From an uncultured Clostridium sp. (lineage in GTDB: Bacteria > Bacillota_I > Bacilli_A > RF39 > UBA660): 64,000 bases of DNA. A program made the position numbers and the translations under genes. Positions 1 through 9,777 of this stretch are shown in pieces. The stretch spans positions 24,991 to 88,990 of the forward strand of contig CABUQZ010000003.1 in NCBI GenBank assembly GCA_902493795.1, written 5' to 3'. Under the pieces are notes generated by a model. The model saw only the letters and a program-made list of their open reading frames with translations. It made no database searches and had not been told where the DNA came from. The stretch's first letter is position 1, and each line of letters opens with the position of its first letter.

Positions 1-499
1 TCTCTTTTAAATAGCTTACTAATTTATCTTTATCAGAAAGTGCTAATCCTATACCAAATTCTTTGATTGTTTCTTCATCAATTCCACGTTTTTTTAAGTA
101 GTCTTTTGCAAGATCTCCTTTATCAGTGTTTAACATTAACTGATAAAACTTAGATGATAAATCGTATATTTCGTAGTATTTATTATATTTAGAGTCAAAA
201 GAGCTTGTGTATCCCTCTAGTTTTATTCCTACTCTATCACCTAGTTTTTTTAGGGTCTCTTTAAAAGAAAGATTATCGATTTGCTCAACAAAATTAAAAA
301 CATTACCACTATTGTGGCAACTCCAACATGTATAAGTCTGTCTTTTGGGATCAACACTCATAGATGGGTTTTTATCGTTGTGAAAGGGACATACTCCCCA
401 ATAATATTGTCCTTTCTTAGTTAAAGGAACATATTCGTTAATAACATCTACAATATTTAATTTACTTCTAATTTCATTTATTGTATTCTGATTATTCAT
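1..499 (-). CDS. dnaG: DNA primase, N-terminal part (runs off the window)
   Basis: The first 166 codons of primase, which makes RNA primers at the replication fork. The translation begins MNNQNTINEIRSKLNIVDVI and carries the CHC2 zinc-binding pattern (CPFH about residues 40-43, CWSC about 62-65) followed by the start of the TOPRIM-side linker. The ATG at 497-499 is chosen because GAAAGGGAAT lies seven bases upstream and a TATAAT box precedes it. The rest of the gene lies outside the window. The partner gene rpoD, often downstream of dnaG in Firmicutes, may follow but cannot be seen. Identification rests on the zinc motif and overall similarity; I am confident. Confidence 0.93.
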   Translation of the reverse strand, partial: MNNQNTINEIRSKLNIVDVINEYVPLTKKGQYYWGVCPFHNDKNPSMSVDPKRQTYTCWSCHNSGNVFNFVEQIDNLSFKETLKKLGDRVGIKLEGYTSSFDSKYNKYYEIYDLSSKFYQLMLNTDKGDLAKDYLKKRGIDEETIKEFGIGLALSDKDKLVSYLKE

Positions 500-525
500 A
501 GTAATTCCCTTTCAAATATACATAT

Positions 526-531
526 ATTATA
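526..531 (-). promoter_or_regulatory. -10 box of the dnaG promoter
   Basis: TATAAT on the minus strand, 27 bases before the dnaG start, gives a predicted short leader of about 20 bases. The -35 side is poor (TGACTT-like, wide spacing), so strength is uncertain. Confidence 0.5.
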
Positions 532-545
532 ATTCAAAATTAAAA

Positions 546-609
546 AAAAGAAAGTCATTTTTAAAATTATAAAAGACCAGCTTAACTGGCCTATTTATCA
601 CTTTCTTTC
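546..609 (-). terminator. Nested hairpin ending the polC-dnaG spacer transcript
   Basis: On the minus strand a GGCCAG/CUGGUC hairpin with a 5-base loop is followed by a U-rich stretch. It sits inside a wider AAGAAAGT/ACTTTCTT arm pairing that is also followed by a T run. It looks like a terminator placed just before the dnaG promoter, so a separate short RNA may end here. Confidence 0.55.
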
Positions 610-895
610 TTTTTTATATTTTTTTTGGGTATTAAAGTTTATATATGAGCTATATTCTAATTATCACTCATCCTTTCCGGTCGAAGTAAATTGTTTTTTT
701 ATATTTATATTGCCTATGGCAATTAAGATTTATCTTTATAAATTATAAATAGCGTTTGCTATATTTTTTAAAATATTTAATTGTTATACTACGTTTTTCT
801 CTATACTCATCATCTCCTTTTGTAACTAAAGTATATAATATAATTGTGTAATAATTTTGGGATAATTGTCAAAAGTTTATTAGAATTTCAAAATC
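610..895 (-). other. Spacer with small hairpins, possible unassigned RNA
   Basis: Between polC and dnaG there is no protein gene of normal size. On the minus strand I see AAAGGAGATGATG opening only a nine-codon ORF (MMSIEKNVV), then hairpins TATAGC-AAAC-GCTATA (about 740-755) and GCC-ATA-GGC (about 712-720), then ACCGGAAAGGAT (about 670-685). Together with the terminator-like hairpin at 546-609 this could be a small structured RNA or a leader. I could not match it to SRP RNA, 6S RNA, tmRNA or RNase P. Confidence 0.3.
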
Positions 896-930
896 AAAAA
901 AAGTTTACAATTTTTCGTAAACTTTTTCTT
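896..930 (-). terminator. polC terminator
   Basis: The stem AAAGTTTAC/GTAAACTTT with a GAAAAATT loop is followed by TTTTT on the minus strand and begins right after the polC stop codon. Confidence 0.85.
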
Positions 931-931
931 T

Positions 932-3900
932 TTAAAATAAAGATAATTGATCAGATTCATCAAGACCATCTAGTATTTTCATTTTTCTCATTCTATCGAT
1001 TAATGTTTGAGATACTTTAGCTCTTTTTTGTAAATCTTCTATACTTGTAAATGGACGTTTTTCTCTTTCTTCGACAATTGCTTTTGCAACTGTATCTCCT
1101 AGTCCATCAATTGCAGAGAATGGTGGGTAAATATTTTTATCATCTCTTACTCCCCATACTGTTGCATCACTGTGTTCTAGATCAACTGGTAAGAAGTTTA
1201 TTCCCCTTGCAGTTGCTTCAAGACACACTTTCAAACTTTCAAGTTGACCATTTTCTTTGTTTGTTGCATCGTATCCTTTAGTTTGAATTTCGATTACTTT
1301 TTCTCTTATTGCATTATATCCCTTTATCATTGATTCAACATCAGTATCAGTAGCCTTTGAAGTAAGCCAAGAAGCATAGAAGTATACTGGCATGTGAACC
1401 TTGTACCAAGCAATTCTAAAGGCACTTGTTACATAAGCACAAGCATGGGCTTTTGGGAACATGTACTTGATTTTTTGACATGAATCGATAAACCATGGCT
1501 CAATTCCTGCTTTTTCCATTGTTTCTTTATGTGTCTTCCATGTTTCTGGATCTTTACTTGCTTTTCCTTTACGAACAAACTCCATTATCTTAAAGGCTTT
1601 TATTGGAGCAAGCCCATGATATATTAAATAAACCATAATGTCGTCACGACATCCAATTACCTCTTTAAATGGTACTACATTTTTTTTAATTAATTCCTGT
1701 GCATTTCCAAGCCATACATCAGTACCATGTGATAGTCCTGATATTTTAACAAGTTCTGCGAAAGTCTTTGGTGTTGTATCTTGAACCATTGAAATAGTAA
1801 ATGGTGTTCCAAATTCTGGAATTCCTAGAGTACCTGTTTCATTTAGAATCTGTTCTGTTGTTACCCCAAGAGTACTTGTAGATGAGAAGATACTCATTGT
1901 TTCTTTATCATCCATTGGTACTTTAGAGACATCTGTTTTAGTTAAATCTTGAATCATACGTAATTGAGTTGGATCACTGTGCCCTAAGATATCTAGTTTT
2001 AGTAAGCACTGGTCGATAGCATGGTATGAAAAGTGAGTTGTTCTCCAAGCGCTATTTGGGTCATCTGCTGGGAATTGGAATGGTGTAAAATCTGATACAT
2101 CCATGTAATCTGGTACTACAACTATTCCTCCTGGATGCTGTCCTGTTGTTCTTTTTACTCCAGTACACCCTATTGAAATACGTTTTATTTCAGCACTTCT
2201 TACTGTCGAGTACTCTTTTACTTTTCTTACCATTTCATTATATTTAAGAGCAATTTCGCCTGTTACTAAGTTTTTAATTTCTTCTTGTTTTAGTAAGAAC
2301 TCTTTAGCAATTTTTGCTTCTTTTTCTTTTTTTTCTACTCCTAATAACTCTTCAACTGTCTTACCGATATTTTTAGCGATATCTCCAATTATTTCCATCA
2401 TTTTATCTTCGTAATAACCTAAAACAAATCCATAGGCAGTTTTATCTGCTACTGTACCTATTGTTCCAGCACGATAAACGTTATCAACTCCAAATAAAAC
2501 TTTTGTGTATTCGTGTGCAGATGCTTGGTTTAAATCAGAGAAGTTTAAGTCGATATCAGGAACTTTATCTGCATTAAATCCTAAGAAAGTCGCAAATGGA
2601 ATATCCTGTCCATCTTTTACCATTGGTATTTTACAGTTTGGACATTCTTTATCTGGTAAGTCAAATCCAGATGAGTAAGTTGCACCTAGTGCATTACCAT
2701 TTTCATCTTCAAAAATACTTAACTTACATTTTGTACATCTATAATGTGGTGATAATGGGTTTACTTCAGAAATACCCATCATACTTGCTACGAAGCTTGA
2801 TCCAACAGATCCACGTGATCCTACTAAGTAACCATCATCATTTGAGTGTTTAACAAGACGTTGTGCTATTAAGTATATTGGATCAAATCCTCCTCCAATG
2901 ATACCTCCTAATTCTTTCTTAAGTTTCTTCTTAACTGATTCATCAGTTAATTCTCCATCTTCTTCTTTCCAGTTCTTTTTAATGTACTTAGTCATTTCTT
3001 CTTTAACTTTATCAAAACCACTTGATACAGTATCGTGAACTTTTTTAAACACTTCTTTATTGAACTCTTCCTCTTCTATATTAGGGTTTTGTTCTTTTAT
3101 TTCAGCACTATAACTATTATAGATAATATCTCCATATAGCTCTTTTGCTATACGTTCTTCGATATTATATGGTAATGGATCTCCATACCACTCTTTAGCT
3201 TTGTTAAATACTAGTTCTGTTACTACTTGTGGACAATCTAGATAAGTTTTTCCATCATCACTTTTAACACGTGGTGAAAAAGGTATTCCACCAGTATCAG
3301 GAATTACTTCAATTTCTTCAACCATGTCAGCTATTTTATTGGTGTTTTCAACTACTATTTCATATGCTAAATCTTTATCTAAGAAATTAAAGTCTTCTAG
3401 CATTTCATTGGTAGTTCTAAAGTGTTGTGAAGGTATTTCTGTTATTTCTTTTTTAGCAAGAGGGTGTCTTCCTCCTCCTGGAACTTTTTGATTAACAATT
3501 ATTTCACGATATATTTTGTCACTTCTATAAAAGTGATGTACGTCTCCTGTTGCTACTATTATTTTTCCAGCTTCATGAGTTGCATCTATTACTTTCTTTA
3601 TATGATCTTTTAATTCTTCTTCATCTTTAAAGTCAGAAGTATCGATTAAGTGACTATATACTTCAGGAGGTTGTACTTCAACATAATCATAGAAGTTAAT
3701 TATGTTTGTTAGTTCTTCTCCTTCTTTACTTCTTGCTTCAATAAATACTTCAGAGTTATAACATCCACTTCCAATTAAAATTCCTTCTCTTAGCTCGTTT
3801 AGTTTACTTCTTAAAATTCTTGGGGTTTTATATAAGTAAACAGTGTTCGCTAAAGATATAATTTGGAAGAGATTTTTTAATCCTTTTTTGTTTACTGCAA

Positions 3901-5884
3901 TAGCATTAAAGTGGAATGTTCTTCCAAATTTATGGATTTCTTCTTTTGATATTAATTTATCTAAATCACAAATTCTTCTTAAGTTTTGATTAATAAGCTT
4001 CAAAGTCATTTTATGGAAAACCTTAGCAGTTCCTTCAGCATCGTAGTCTGCTCTATGGTGTCCTTCTTCATCAAAATCTACATTATATCTTGATACTAAT
4101 GCAGAAAGAGAATGTCTTGCAAAACCTTGATCTAGGGTTCTTGATAATTCTAGAGTGTCAATTACTGTGTTTTTAAATTCTCCTAAATTGTATTTTTTCA
4201 TAGACATTTCAATGAATGAAATATCAAATTTAGCGTTATGAGCAACCATAGGAGCATTTCCTACCCACTCCAAAAACTTCTTAGTAACTGTTTCTTCGTC
4301 ATCTTTTCCTTTTACCATTTCGTCAGATATATTAGTAAGTTCTGTAATATGATCTGGTATATGTCTTTTAGGATCAATTAATTCATCGAATGAATCTGTT
4401 ATATTCCCATTTTTTATTTTAACAGCACCAATTTCAATCATTTGATCTCCACCTGCTGCATTAAATCCAGTTGTCTCTGTATCGAATACTACAAACTCAG
4501 TGTTAGAAAACTCTTCATCAGTTGGTCTTATTACGATATTTACTGTATCATCTACTAGAGTTAACTCTGTTCCATATAAACCTTTAAATTTTTTAGGATT
4601 TGCTAATTCTTCTTTTACTTTTTCAAGATCAGAATTTAGTACTTTTTTCTCATCTTCATTTTCTTCTTCATTTATCTTAGTTTCTAATTCTTCTTTTTTA
4701 GCTTTAAGTCCTTTTATTAATCCTTTATTGTAATTTGTTATTAATTCAAACATAATTGGGAAAGCTTGACACCCAGAGTGATCTGTTATTGCTACTGCTT
4801 TATATCCCATAGATATAGCGTTACTTACCATTTCACACGTGTGCTTATCAAGGTCAAGTTTGGATACTCCATCCATTTGACTCATCATAGTATGAGCATG
4901 TAATTCTACTCTTTTGATAGGGGCATCATCTACTAATTTTTCATCCTTTTTAGATGACTCATAGATATCATATACGTTAAGTACTAGTTCGTTATTTGAG
5001 TACTCATCATATTTTGTATTTCCTCTTAACTTTATCCATTTTCCAACTTTTGTTTTCTTTACAACGTCATCGTATACTTCATCATCTCTTATGAATGTTT
5101 TACAGTAAATACTATCTGTGTTATCTGTTACATAAAGTGTTAATATTTTAAATGCTTTACTTTGAGGAACAAACTCTTCTGTTCCAAATACTTTTCCTTC
5201 GATAATAATATCAGCATTTTCCCCTACTATAGACTTTATCTTAGTAACTGCTTCATCTTCGCTAATTAAATTTCCAAAAATAGTTTTTTCATCGACATTT
5301 TTCTTTCTTCTTCTTGGAAAAGCATTAGATACTTTCTTTTCTTCTTGATGAATATAAGGTCTATTCATAATATCAATTGTTTCATTGTTAATTGATTCTT
5401 CTATTTGATCTTTTATTGCTTCATCTATTTCGATATTATAAATAAATACTGTTCCAAAAGCATTAATAAGTTCTTTTAATTTCTTTAAATCTTCTTCAAT
5501 GTACTCTTTTTCTTTTTCATTAACTACTTTTATATTCAAAGAGTTTCCCACTATTTCAACTCTATTTTCAAGTGCTACTAAGTTAGGTAATGTTTCTTTG
5601 TTGTTATTCATAATATACTCAAAGTTTTCACTAAAATTATTAGAGCTATCAGAATTATTTCTTATTTCTAAAACGATAGTTGCTCCATCAAAATAGTTAG
5701 AAAACTTCTTACATATCTCATTATGAACAGAATAAGGTATATCGTTATCATTTTCAATTATGATTACAACTCTATTTTCTAAATCTATTATTTCTGTTTT
5801 TAATATTTTGGCATTATAAAAGAGATTGAAATATGATTCATCTAAGTTGATTCTTTCAAATATTTTATGTAATTTCTCATCCAT
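932..5884 (-). CDS. polC: DNA polymerase III alpha subunit, PolC type
   Basis: Main replicative polymerase of low-GC Gram-positives, with built-in proofreading. The 1650 residues run in order: N-terminal domain; OB fold (about 225-310); first half of the PHP domain with HAHTMMSQMDG (329-339); an inserted DnaQ-type 3'-5' exonuclease with DTETTGF (468-474), HNAKFD (549-554) and HRADYDAE (610-617); PHP remainder; four-cysteine zinc finger (CTKC 1050, CPNC 1081); palm with PDIDLNFS (1109-1116) and LKLDILGH. It is roughly 200 residues longer than Bacillus PolC (1437); the extra length seems to sit around 385-460, 905-990 and after 1150 as charged helical inserts. An SD (GAGG) precedes the ATG. An unknown gene and dnaE lie upstream on the same strand. 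Confidence 0.97.
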   Translation of the reverse strand: MDEKLHKIFERINLDESYFNLFYNAKILKTEIIDLENRVVIIIENDNDIPYSVHNEICKKFSNYFDGATIVLEIRNNSDSSNNFSENFEYIMNNNKETLPNLVALENRVEIVGNSLNIKVVNEKEKEYIEEDLKKLKELINAFGTVFIYNIEIDEAIKDQIEESINNETIDIMNRPYIHQEEKKVSNAFPRRRKKNVDEKTIFGNLISEDEAVTKIKSIVGENADIIIEGKVFGTEEFVPQSKAFKILTLYVTDNTDSIYCKTFIRDDEVYDDVVKKTKVGKWIKLRGNTKYDEYSNNELVLNVYDIYESSKKDEKLVDDAPIKRVELHAHTMMSQMDGVSKLDLDKHTCEMVSNAISMGYKAVAITDHSGCQAFPIMFELITNYNKGLIKGLKAKKEELETKINEEENEDEKKVLNSDLEKVKEELANPKKFKGLYGTELTLVDDTVNIVIRPTDEEFSNTEFVVFDTETTGFNAAGGDQMIEIGAVKIKNGNITDSFDELIDPKRHIPDHITELTNISDEMVKGKDDEETVTKKFLEWVGNAPMVAHNAKFDISFIEMSMKKYNLGEFKNTVIDTLELSRTLDQGFARHSLSALVSRYNVDFDEEGHHRADYDAEGTAKVFHKMTLKLINQNLRRICDLDKLISKEEIHKFGRTFHFNAIAVNKKGLKNLFQIISLANTVYLYKTPRILRSKLNELREGILIGSGCYNSEVFIEARSKEGEELTNIINFYDYVEVQPPEVYSHLIDTSDFKDEEELKDHIKKVIDATHEAGKIIVATGDVHHFYRSDKIYREIIVNQKVPGGGRHPLAKKEITEIPSQHFRTTNEMLEDFNFLDKDLAYEIVVENTNKIADMVEEIEVIPDTGGIPFSPRVKSDDGKTYLDCPQVVTELVFNKAKEWYGDPLPYNIEERIAKELYGDIIYNSYSAEIKEQNPNIEEEEFNKEVFKKVHDTVSSGFDKVKEEMTKYIKKNWKEEDGELTDESVKKKLKKELGGIIGGGFDPIYLIAQRLVKHSNDDGYLVGSRGSVGSSFVASMMGISEVNPLSPHYRCTKCKLSIFEDENGNALGATYSSGFDLPDKECPNCKIPMVKDGQDIPFATFLGFNADKVPDIDLNFSDLNQASAHEYTKVLFGVDNVYRAGTIGTVADKTAYGFVLGYYEDKMMEIIGDIAKNIGKTVEELLGVEKKEKEAKIAKEFLLKQEEIKNLVTGEIALKYNEMVRKVKEYSTVRSAEIKRISIGCTGVKRTTGQHPGGIVVVPDYMDVSDFTPFQFPADDPNSAWRTTHFSYHAIDQCLLKLDILGHSDPTQLRMIQDLTKTDVSKVPMDDKETMSIFSSTSTLGVTTEQILNETGTLGIPEFGTPFTISMVQDTTPKTFAELVKISGLSHGTDVWLGNAQELIKKNVVPFKEVIGCRDDIMVYLIYHGLAPIKAFKIMEFVRKGKASKDPETWKTHKETMEKAGIEPWFIDSCQKIKYMFPKAHACAYVTSAFRIAWYKVHMPVYFYASWLTSKATDTDVESMIKGYNAIREKVIEIQTKGYDATNKENGQLESLKVCLEATARGINFLPVDLEHSDATVWGVRDDKNIYPPFSAIDGLGDTVAKAIVEEREKRPFTSIEDLQKRAKVSQTLIDRMRKMKILDGLDESDQLSLF

Positions 5885-5902
5885 ATTTTAACCTCTCTAC
5901 TT

Positions 5903-6739
5903 TTACATTTTGTCTAGTTCATTTAGTTTAATAATATATTTTTGGTTATTACAACAAAAGTCTATGAAACCTTTTATATCTACCTTTCTTAATCCTTTCT
6001 CTATTGGATATTTGTCAATATCAAATGGCATTTTATCTCTCATCATATAACTTACTAATTCTTCCCTATCTGCTCCTTGATACATTAGCCAGTAAGGATA
6101 TAATTGTCTTTTTAACAACTTTAATCTTTTTATTCCTTCATCGTATTTTGAATAACCTGATACTCTTGTGTATATTTCATTTGTTACTAGTAAATCAAGT
6201 ACTGAATTTACTATTTCTCTGTTTGTTTCTTGATAATCTCCTATTTCATATTTTACAGTGGTAAATAATACTCTCATGATTGCTTTTAAGCCATCTTCAG
6301 TGTCTTCTTTTTTACCCCATACAATATTTTTTTTAGGATTTTTCTTTAAGTATTCAACATTATCAAAATATGGATGTATTACTAGTATTTGATAGTCATT
6401 TTCTACTTTAAATCTTAATAATTCTTTTAATGTTACTTGGATAGTTTTTTGATGATTATCCCATATCTTCATTAAAAATCTTCTATATTTTTCTGTTTGC
6501 TTTTTAACAAGCTTGTATTCTTCACTATCAAAAATGAAATTGTATATCGTATCGTCATCTGGAATAAAATCATTCGTATATTTTAAAATTTCTATGTTTT
6601 CTTTTTCAAGTTTTAAGTAATCTTTAGAATAATTTTTCCATAGACGTTCTTTTAACTTCTGTATTTCTTCTGAAATTGAAGGGCGAAATAATAAGTTCCA
6701 TGCTAGCAAATAATCGTTAACTACAAATTGTATATTCAT
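5903..6739 (-). CDS. Unknown protein between polC and dnaE
   Basis: A 278-residue, mostly helical, charged protein with no signal peptide, no membrane segment and no motif I recognise. It begins MNIQFVVNDYLLAWNLLF after a good GGTGAG site, ends 18 bases before polC, and starts 52 bases after dnaE, so it is very likely co-transcribed with both. It contains two short cysteine-poor halves and an FCCNN motif near the C-terminus. Placement between two replicative polymerases suggests a link to replication, but that is guilt by association only. No close family name can be given. Confidence 0.75.
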   Translation of the reverse strand: MNIQFVVNDYLLAWNLLFRPSISEEIQKLKERLWKNYSKDYLKLEKENIEILKYTNDFIPDDDTIYNFIFDSEEYKLVKKQTEKYRRFLMKIWDNHQKTIQVTLKELLRFKVENDYQILVIHPYFDNVEYLKKNPKKNIVWGKKEDTEDGLKAIMRVLFTTVKYEIGDYQETNREIVNSVLDLLVTNEIYTRVSGYSKYDEGIKRLKLLKRQLYPYWLMYQGADREELVSYMMRDKMPFDIDKYPIEKGLRKVDIKGFIDFCCNNQKYIIKLNELDKM

Positions 6740-6791
6740 TTTCTCACCACCAAAATCTACTTAATATAAATATAACACATAAGAAGATAAA

Positions 6792-9704
6792 TTACCCAAT
6801 AATTTTAGATTTTTCCATAATTATTTGAATATTATTTCTTTTTTCTACTTTTCCTTCTAACAATAAAATATTTCCTTTTTCTAGCTCTTTTAGATTTTGA
6901 TACTCTTTGGAAAAAGCTATTACTTCAACACTTTCTAGTTCATCAGTTCCTGTTATAAAGGCCATATCATTACCTAATTTGTCTTTATGAACTTTAATTT
7001 TTTCTACTAGTATGATGATATCTACTATTTTTCCAACATATTTTTTTAAATCTGTTAGATTTACTACTTTAAATTTATCTTTATATTTTGTTGTTGGATG
7101 ATAACTTAGGTAAAACCCAAATAGTTCTTTTTCTTTAGACATTATGATACTTTTATCAAATTCTTCTTTTATTTCTATTTTAGGCTTTTCTATCATATCA
7201 CTTCTTAGTCCCTTAGAAATAAAAGCAAAGGTAAGTAAATTTTCAAGGTTATCTATTATTGTTTTCTTGTTGTAACCAAAACAATCAAAACACGAAGCAT
7301 AAGTTAATGATTCAATTACTTTTTTGTTTACACCTATCTCTGTTAATTTAGTAAGGCACTCAAATAAGTCAGTAAACTTTTCTTCTCTTGCATTTTTTAT
7401 TTCTATTGCAGAATTAATTCCAATGTTTTTGATATTTGAAAGTGGAAATAATATACCATCTTCTACTATTTCATATTTTTCTGTACTTCTATTAATATCA
7501 GGTAAATAAAACTTTACTCCTTTTGCTCTTGCTTCCCTTATAATTGCTGGAGTTTTTACATCGTTTCCAATTGTCATAGAAAGTATATTTAGATAAAAGT
7601 ATTTGGAAAAATGCACTTTTAGATAAGCCATTTTATAGGCAATTAAAGAATATGATACAGCATGTGACTTGTTAAATCCATATTCAGCAAAAGATAGGAT
7701 ATCTTCATAGTAGTCTTTAGCTGTTTTATAGTCATACCCATTTTTGATAGCACCTTCTATAAACTTTTGTTCTTGAACTTTAAGTAAGTCTTTTTTCTTT
7801 TTAGACATTGCTCTTCTTAGAATATCAGCTTCTGACATTGTGAAATTTGCCATTTTGTTTGCTATTTGCATTATCTGTTCTTGGTATACTAATACTCCAT
7901 AAGTTGGTTCAAGAATATTCTTTAAATCATTATTTTTATATTGGACAATTGTATTATTGTTTTTTCTTTCAATATACGTTTTAGTATCAGGTCCAGGTCT
8001 TACTAAGGCATCTGCTGCTACTATGTCATCAAAGCATGTTACTTTTAAGTTTTTAAGCAAGTTTTTCATAGTATCAGATTCAAACTGGAATATTCCATTG
8101 GTATCAACATCATAAAACATTTTTAATGTTTCTTTATCATCTAAAGGAATATTTAAAAAGTTAATTTCTTTTCCTTCATGACTTTTTATACTTTCAAGTA
8201 TTTCCATGATAGTTGTAAGATTTCTGTTTCCTAAAAAGTCCATTTTCAAAAGTCCTAACTCTTCAAGGTAGCCCATCTCATATGAACTTACATAACCATC
8301 TTCCTGTTTTATAAGAGGGATAACCTCATCCAAATCTGTTTCTGATATTATTATTCCAGAAGCATGGACAGTTGTGTTTTTAGGGAAATCTTCAAAGTAA
8401 CAAGATAGTTCAAATAACTTTGTTAATCTTTCATCATTTACAACAATATTTCTAAACTCATCATTTTGATTATAGATATCTTTTAGTTTAGTTTTTAAAT
8501 CAATAAATCTTTTTAATCTATCTATTTTATTTTGTTCTATTTTTAAAATTCTTCCAACATCGTCTAAAACTGCTTTAGCTTTTAATGTTCCAATTGCAAT
8601 GATACCTGCAACTTTTTTTATTCCATATTTATTTCTTACATATTCTATTACCTTATCTCTATAGGTATCTGGAAAATCGATATCGATATCAGGCATAGTT
8701 ACTCTTCCAGGATTTAAGAAACGTTCAAATAACAAATCGTATTTTATTGGATCTACATCTATTATTCCTAGAGAATAAGCAACTAAACTACCTCCAGCAC
8801 TACCTCTTCCAGGTCCTACTAAAATACCACTTTTTTTAGCATATTTTACATAGTCATATACTATTAAGAAGTAATCAGAAAACCCCATTTTATTTATAAC
8901 ATCTAGTTCATATAATAATCTTTTTTTATAGGTTTCAGGAACATCATTTTTAAGTCTTAGTGTTAATCCTTGCATACTTAATTTACTTAAGTATTCAAAG
9001 CTTGGTACTTCAAAATTATTTTTATAATGAGGAATTTTATTAGTGCTTTCTGGAAACTCAACATTACATCTATTTCCTATTTCATTTGTTTTTTCTAAAG
9101 TTTTTTTACTTACCAAATTAAGTACATCTTTATCATCTAATAGATAATTATAATGATCTTCAAAACTAATATCATCAAAGACATTTTTCTTATCTCTCAT
9201 CATAATAGCATACTTATAATAATGTGATTCATTTTTATTTAAATATAATATTTTATTAATAAATACTACATTTGATGTGATTTCACTTGATGAGATTTCT
9301 TCTTCTTTATTTCCTACTCCTATATATGTGTTAATAAATATATTTTTCAATTTATTATATTCTTGTATATCATTATAAGGTATTATACATATAATATCTT
9401 TATTGAACTCTTTTAAAATATCTAAATTTATTTCATCTTTTAAAGTTACTATTTTTAATAAATTTTGATATCCTTGATAGTTTTCTGCGTATAAAAGAAA
9501 GGAATTTTGTATTTCAACTCCAATTATAGGTTTGATGTTATTTTCTTTACATTTCTTATAGAAGTACATAGTTGCAATCATATTGTCATCTGTTAAGGCA
9601 ACTTGTTTTATATTCTTTTCAATACATTTTTTAATTAATTCTTCAATTTTAACAAGACTTGATAGAAATGTATAATTACTTTTAACATATAATGGCGTAT
9701 ACAT
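6792..9704 (-). CDS. dnaE: DNA polymerase III alpha subunit, DnaE type
   Basis: Second replicative polymerase; in Bacillus DnaE extends RNA primers before handing over to PolC. The 970 residues show an N-terminal PHP domain (1-200), the palm with VGPGRGSAGGSLVAY (296-310), PDIDIDFPD (338-346) and LLKMDFLGNRN, tandem HhH regions, and a C-terminal OB fold (about 880-970). It is shorter than Bacillus DnaE1 (1115). The first PHP metal motif, usually HxHS, reads YVKSNYTF (6-13), so the histidines are gone and this PHP site is probably inactive. There is no exonuclease domain. A GGGAGG site precedes the ATG. polC follows two genes downstream, an unusually tight pairing. Confidence 0.95.
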   Translation of the reverse strand: MYTPLYVKSNYTFLSSLVKIEELIKKCIEKNIKQVALTDDNMIATMYFYKKCKENNIKPIIGVEIQNSFLLYAENYQGYQNLLKIVTLKDEINLDILKEFNKDIICIIPYNDIQEYNKLKNIFINTYIGVGNKEEEISSSEITSNVVFINKILYLNKNESHYYKYAIMMRDKKNVFDDISFEDHYNYLLDDKDVLNLVSKKTLEKTNEIGNRCNVEFPESTNKIPHYKNNFEVPSFEYLSKLSMQGLTLRLKNDVPETYKKRLLYELDVINKMGFSDYFLIVYDYVKYAKKSGILVGPGRGSAGGSLVAYSLGIIDVDPIKYDLLFERFLNPGRVTMPDIDIDFPDTYRDKVIEYVRNKYGIKKVAGIIAIGTLKAKAVLDDVGRILKIEQNKIDRLKRFIDLKTKLKDIYNQNDEFRNIVVNDERLTKLFELSCYFEDFPKNTTVHASGIIISETDLDEVIPLIKQEDGYVSSYEMGYLEELGLLKMDFLGNRNLTTIMEILESIKSHEGKEINFLNIPLDDKETLKMFYDVDTNGIFQFESDTMKNLLKNLKVTCFDDIVAADALVRPGPDTKTYIERKNNNTIVQYKNNDLKNILEPTYGVLVYQEQIMQIANKMANFTMSEADILRRAMSKKKKDLLKVQEQKFIEGAIKNGYDYKTAKDYYEDILSFAEYGFNKSHAVSYSLIAYKMAYLKVHFSKYFYLNILSMTIGNDVKTPAIIREARAKGVKFYLPDINRSTEKYEIVEDGILFPLSNIKNIGINSAIEIKNAREEKFTDLFECLTKLTEIGVNKKVIESLTYASCFDCFGYNKKTIIDNLENLLTFAFISKGLRSDMIEKPKIEIKEEFDKSIIMSKEKELFGFYLSYHPTTKYKDKFKVVNLTDLKKYVGKIVDIIILVEKIKVHKDKLGNDMAFITGTDELESVEVIAFSKEYQNLKELEKGNILLLEGKVEKRNNIQIIMEKSKIIG

Positions 9705-9754
9705 AAGAGTCCTCCCTTCTAAATATATTATAACACGTAAAAAATTTTATCACT

Positions 9755-9777
9755 AAAAAAAGCTCAAGAGAGCTTTT
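9755..9777 (-). terminator. Terminator after the 272-residue membrane protein gene
   Basis: The stem AAAAGCTC/GAGCTTTT with a TCTT loop is followed by a T run on the minus strand and overlaps the stop codon at 9776. It isolates dnaE from the upstream envelope genes. Confidence 0.85.

Noticed and set aside
661..700. CCGGAAAGGATGAG resembling the GGAA loop of SRP RNA
   Set aside because: The flanking bases do not form the SRP core (no GUCAGG opposite an AGCAG-type strand), so the match is only to the short loop.
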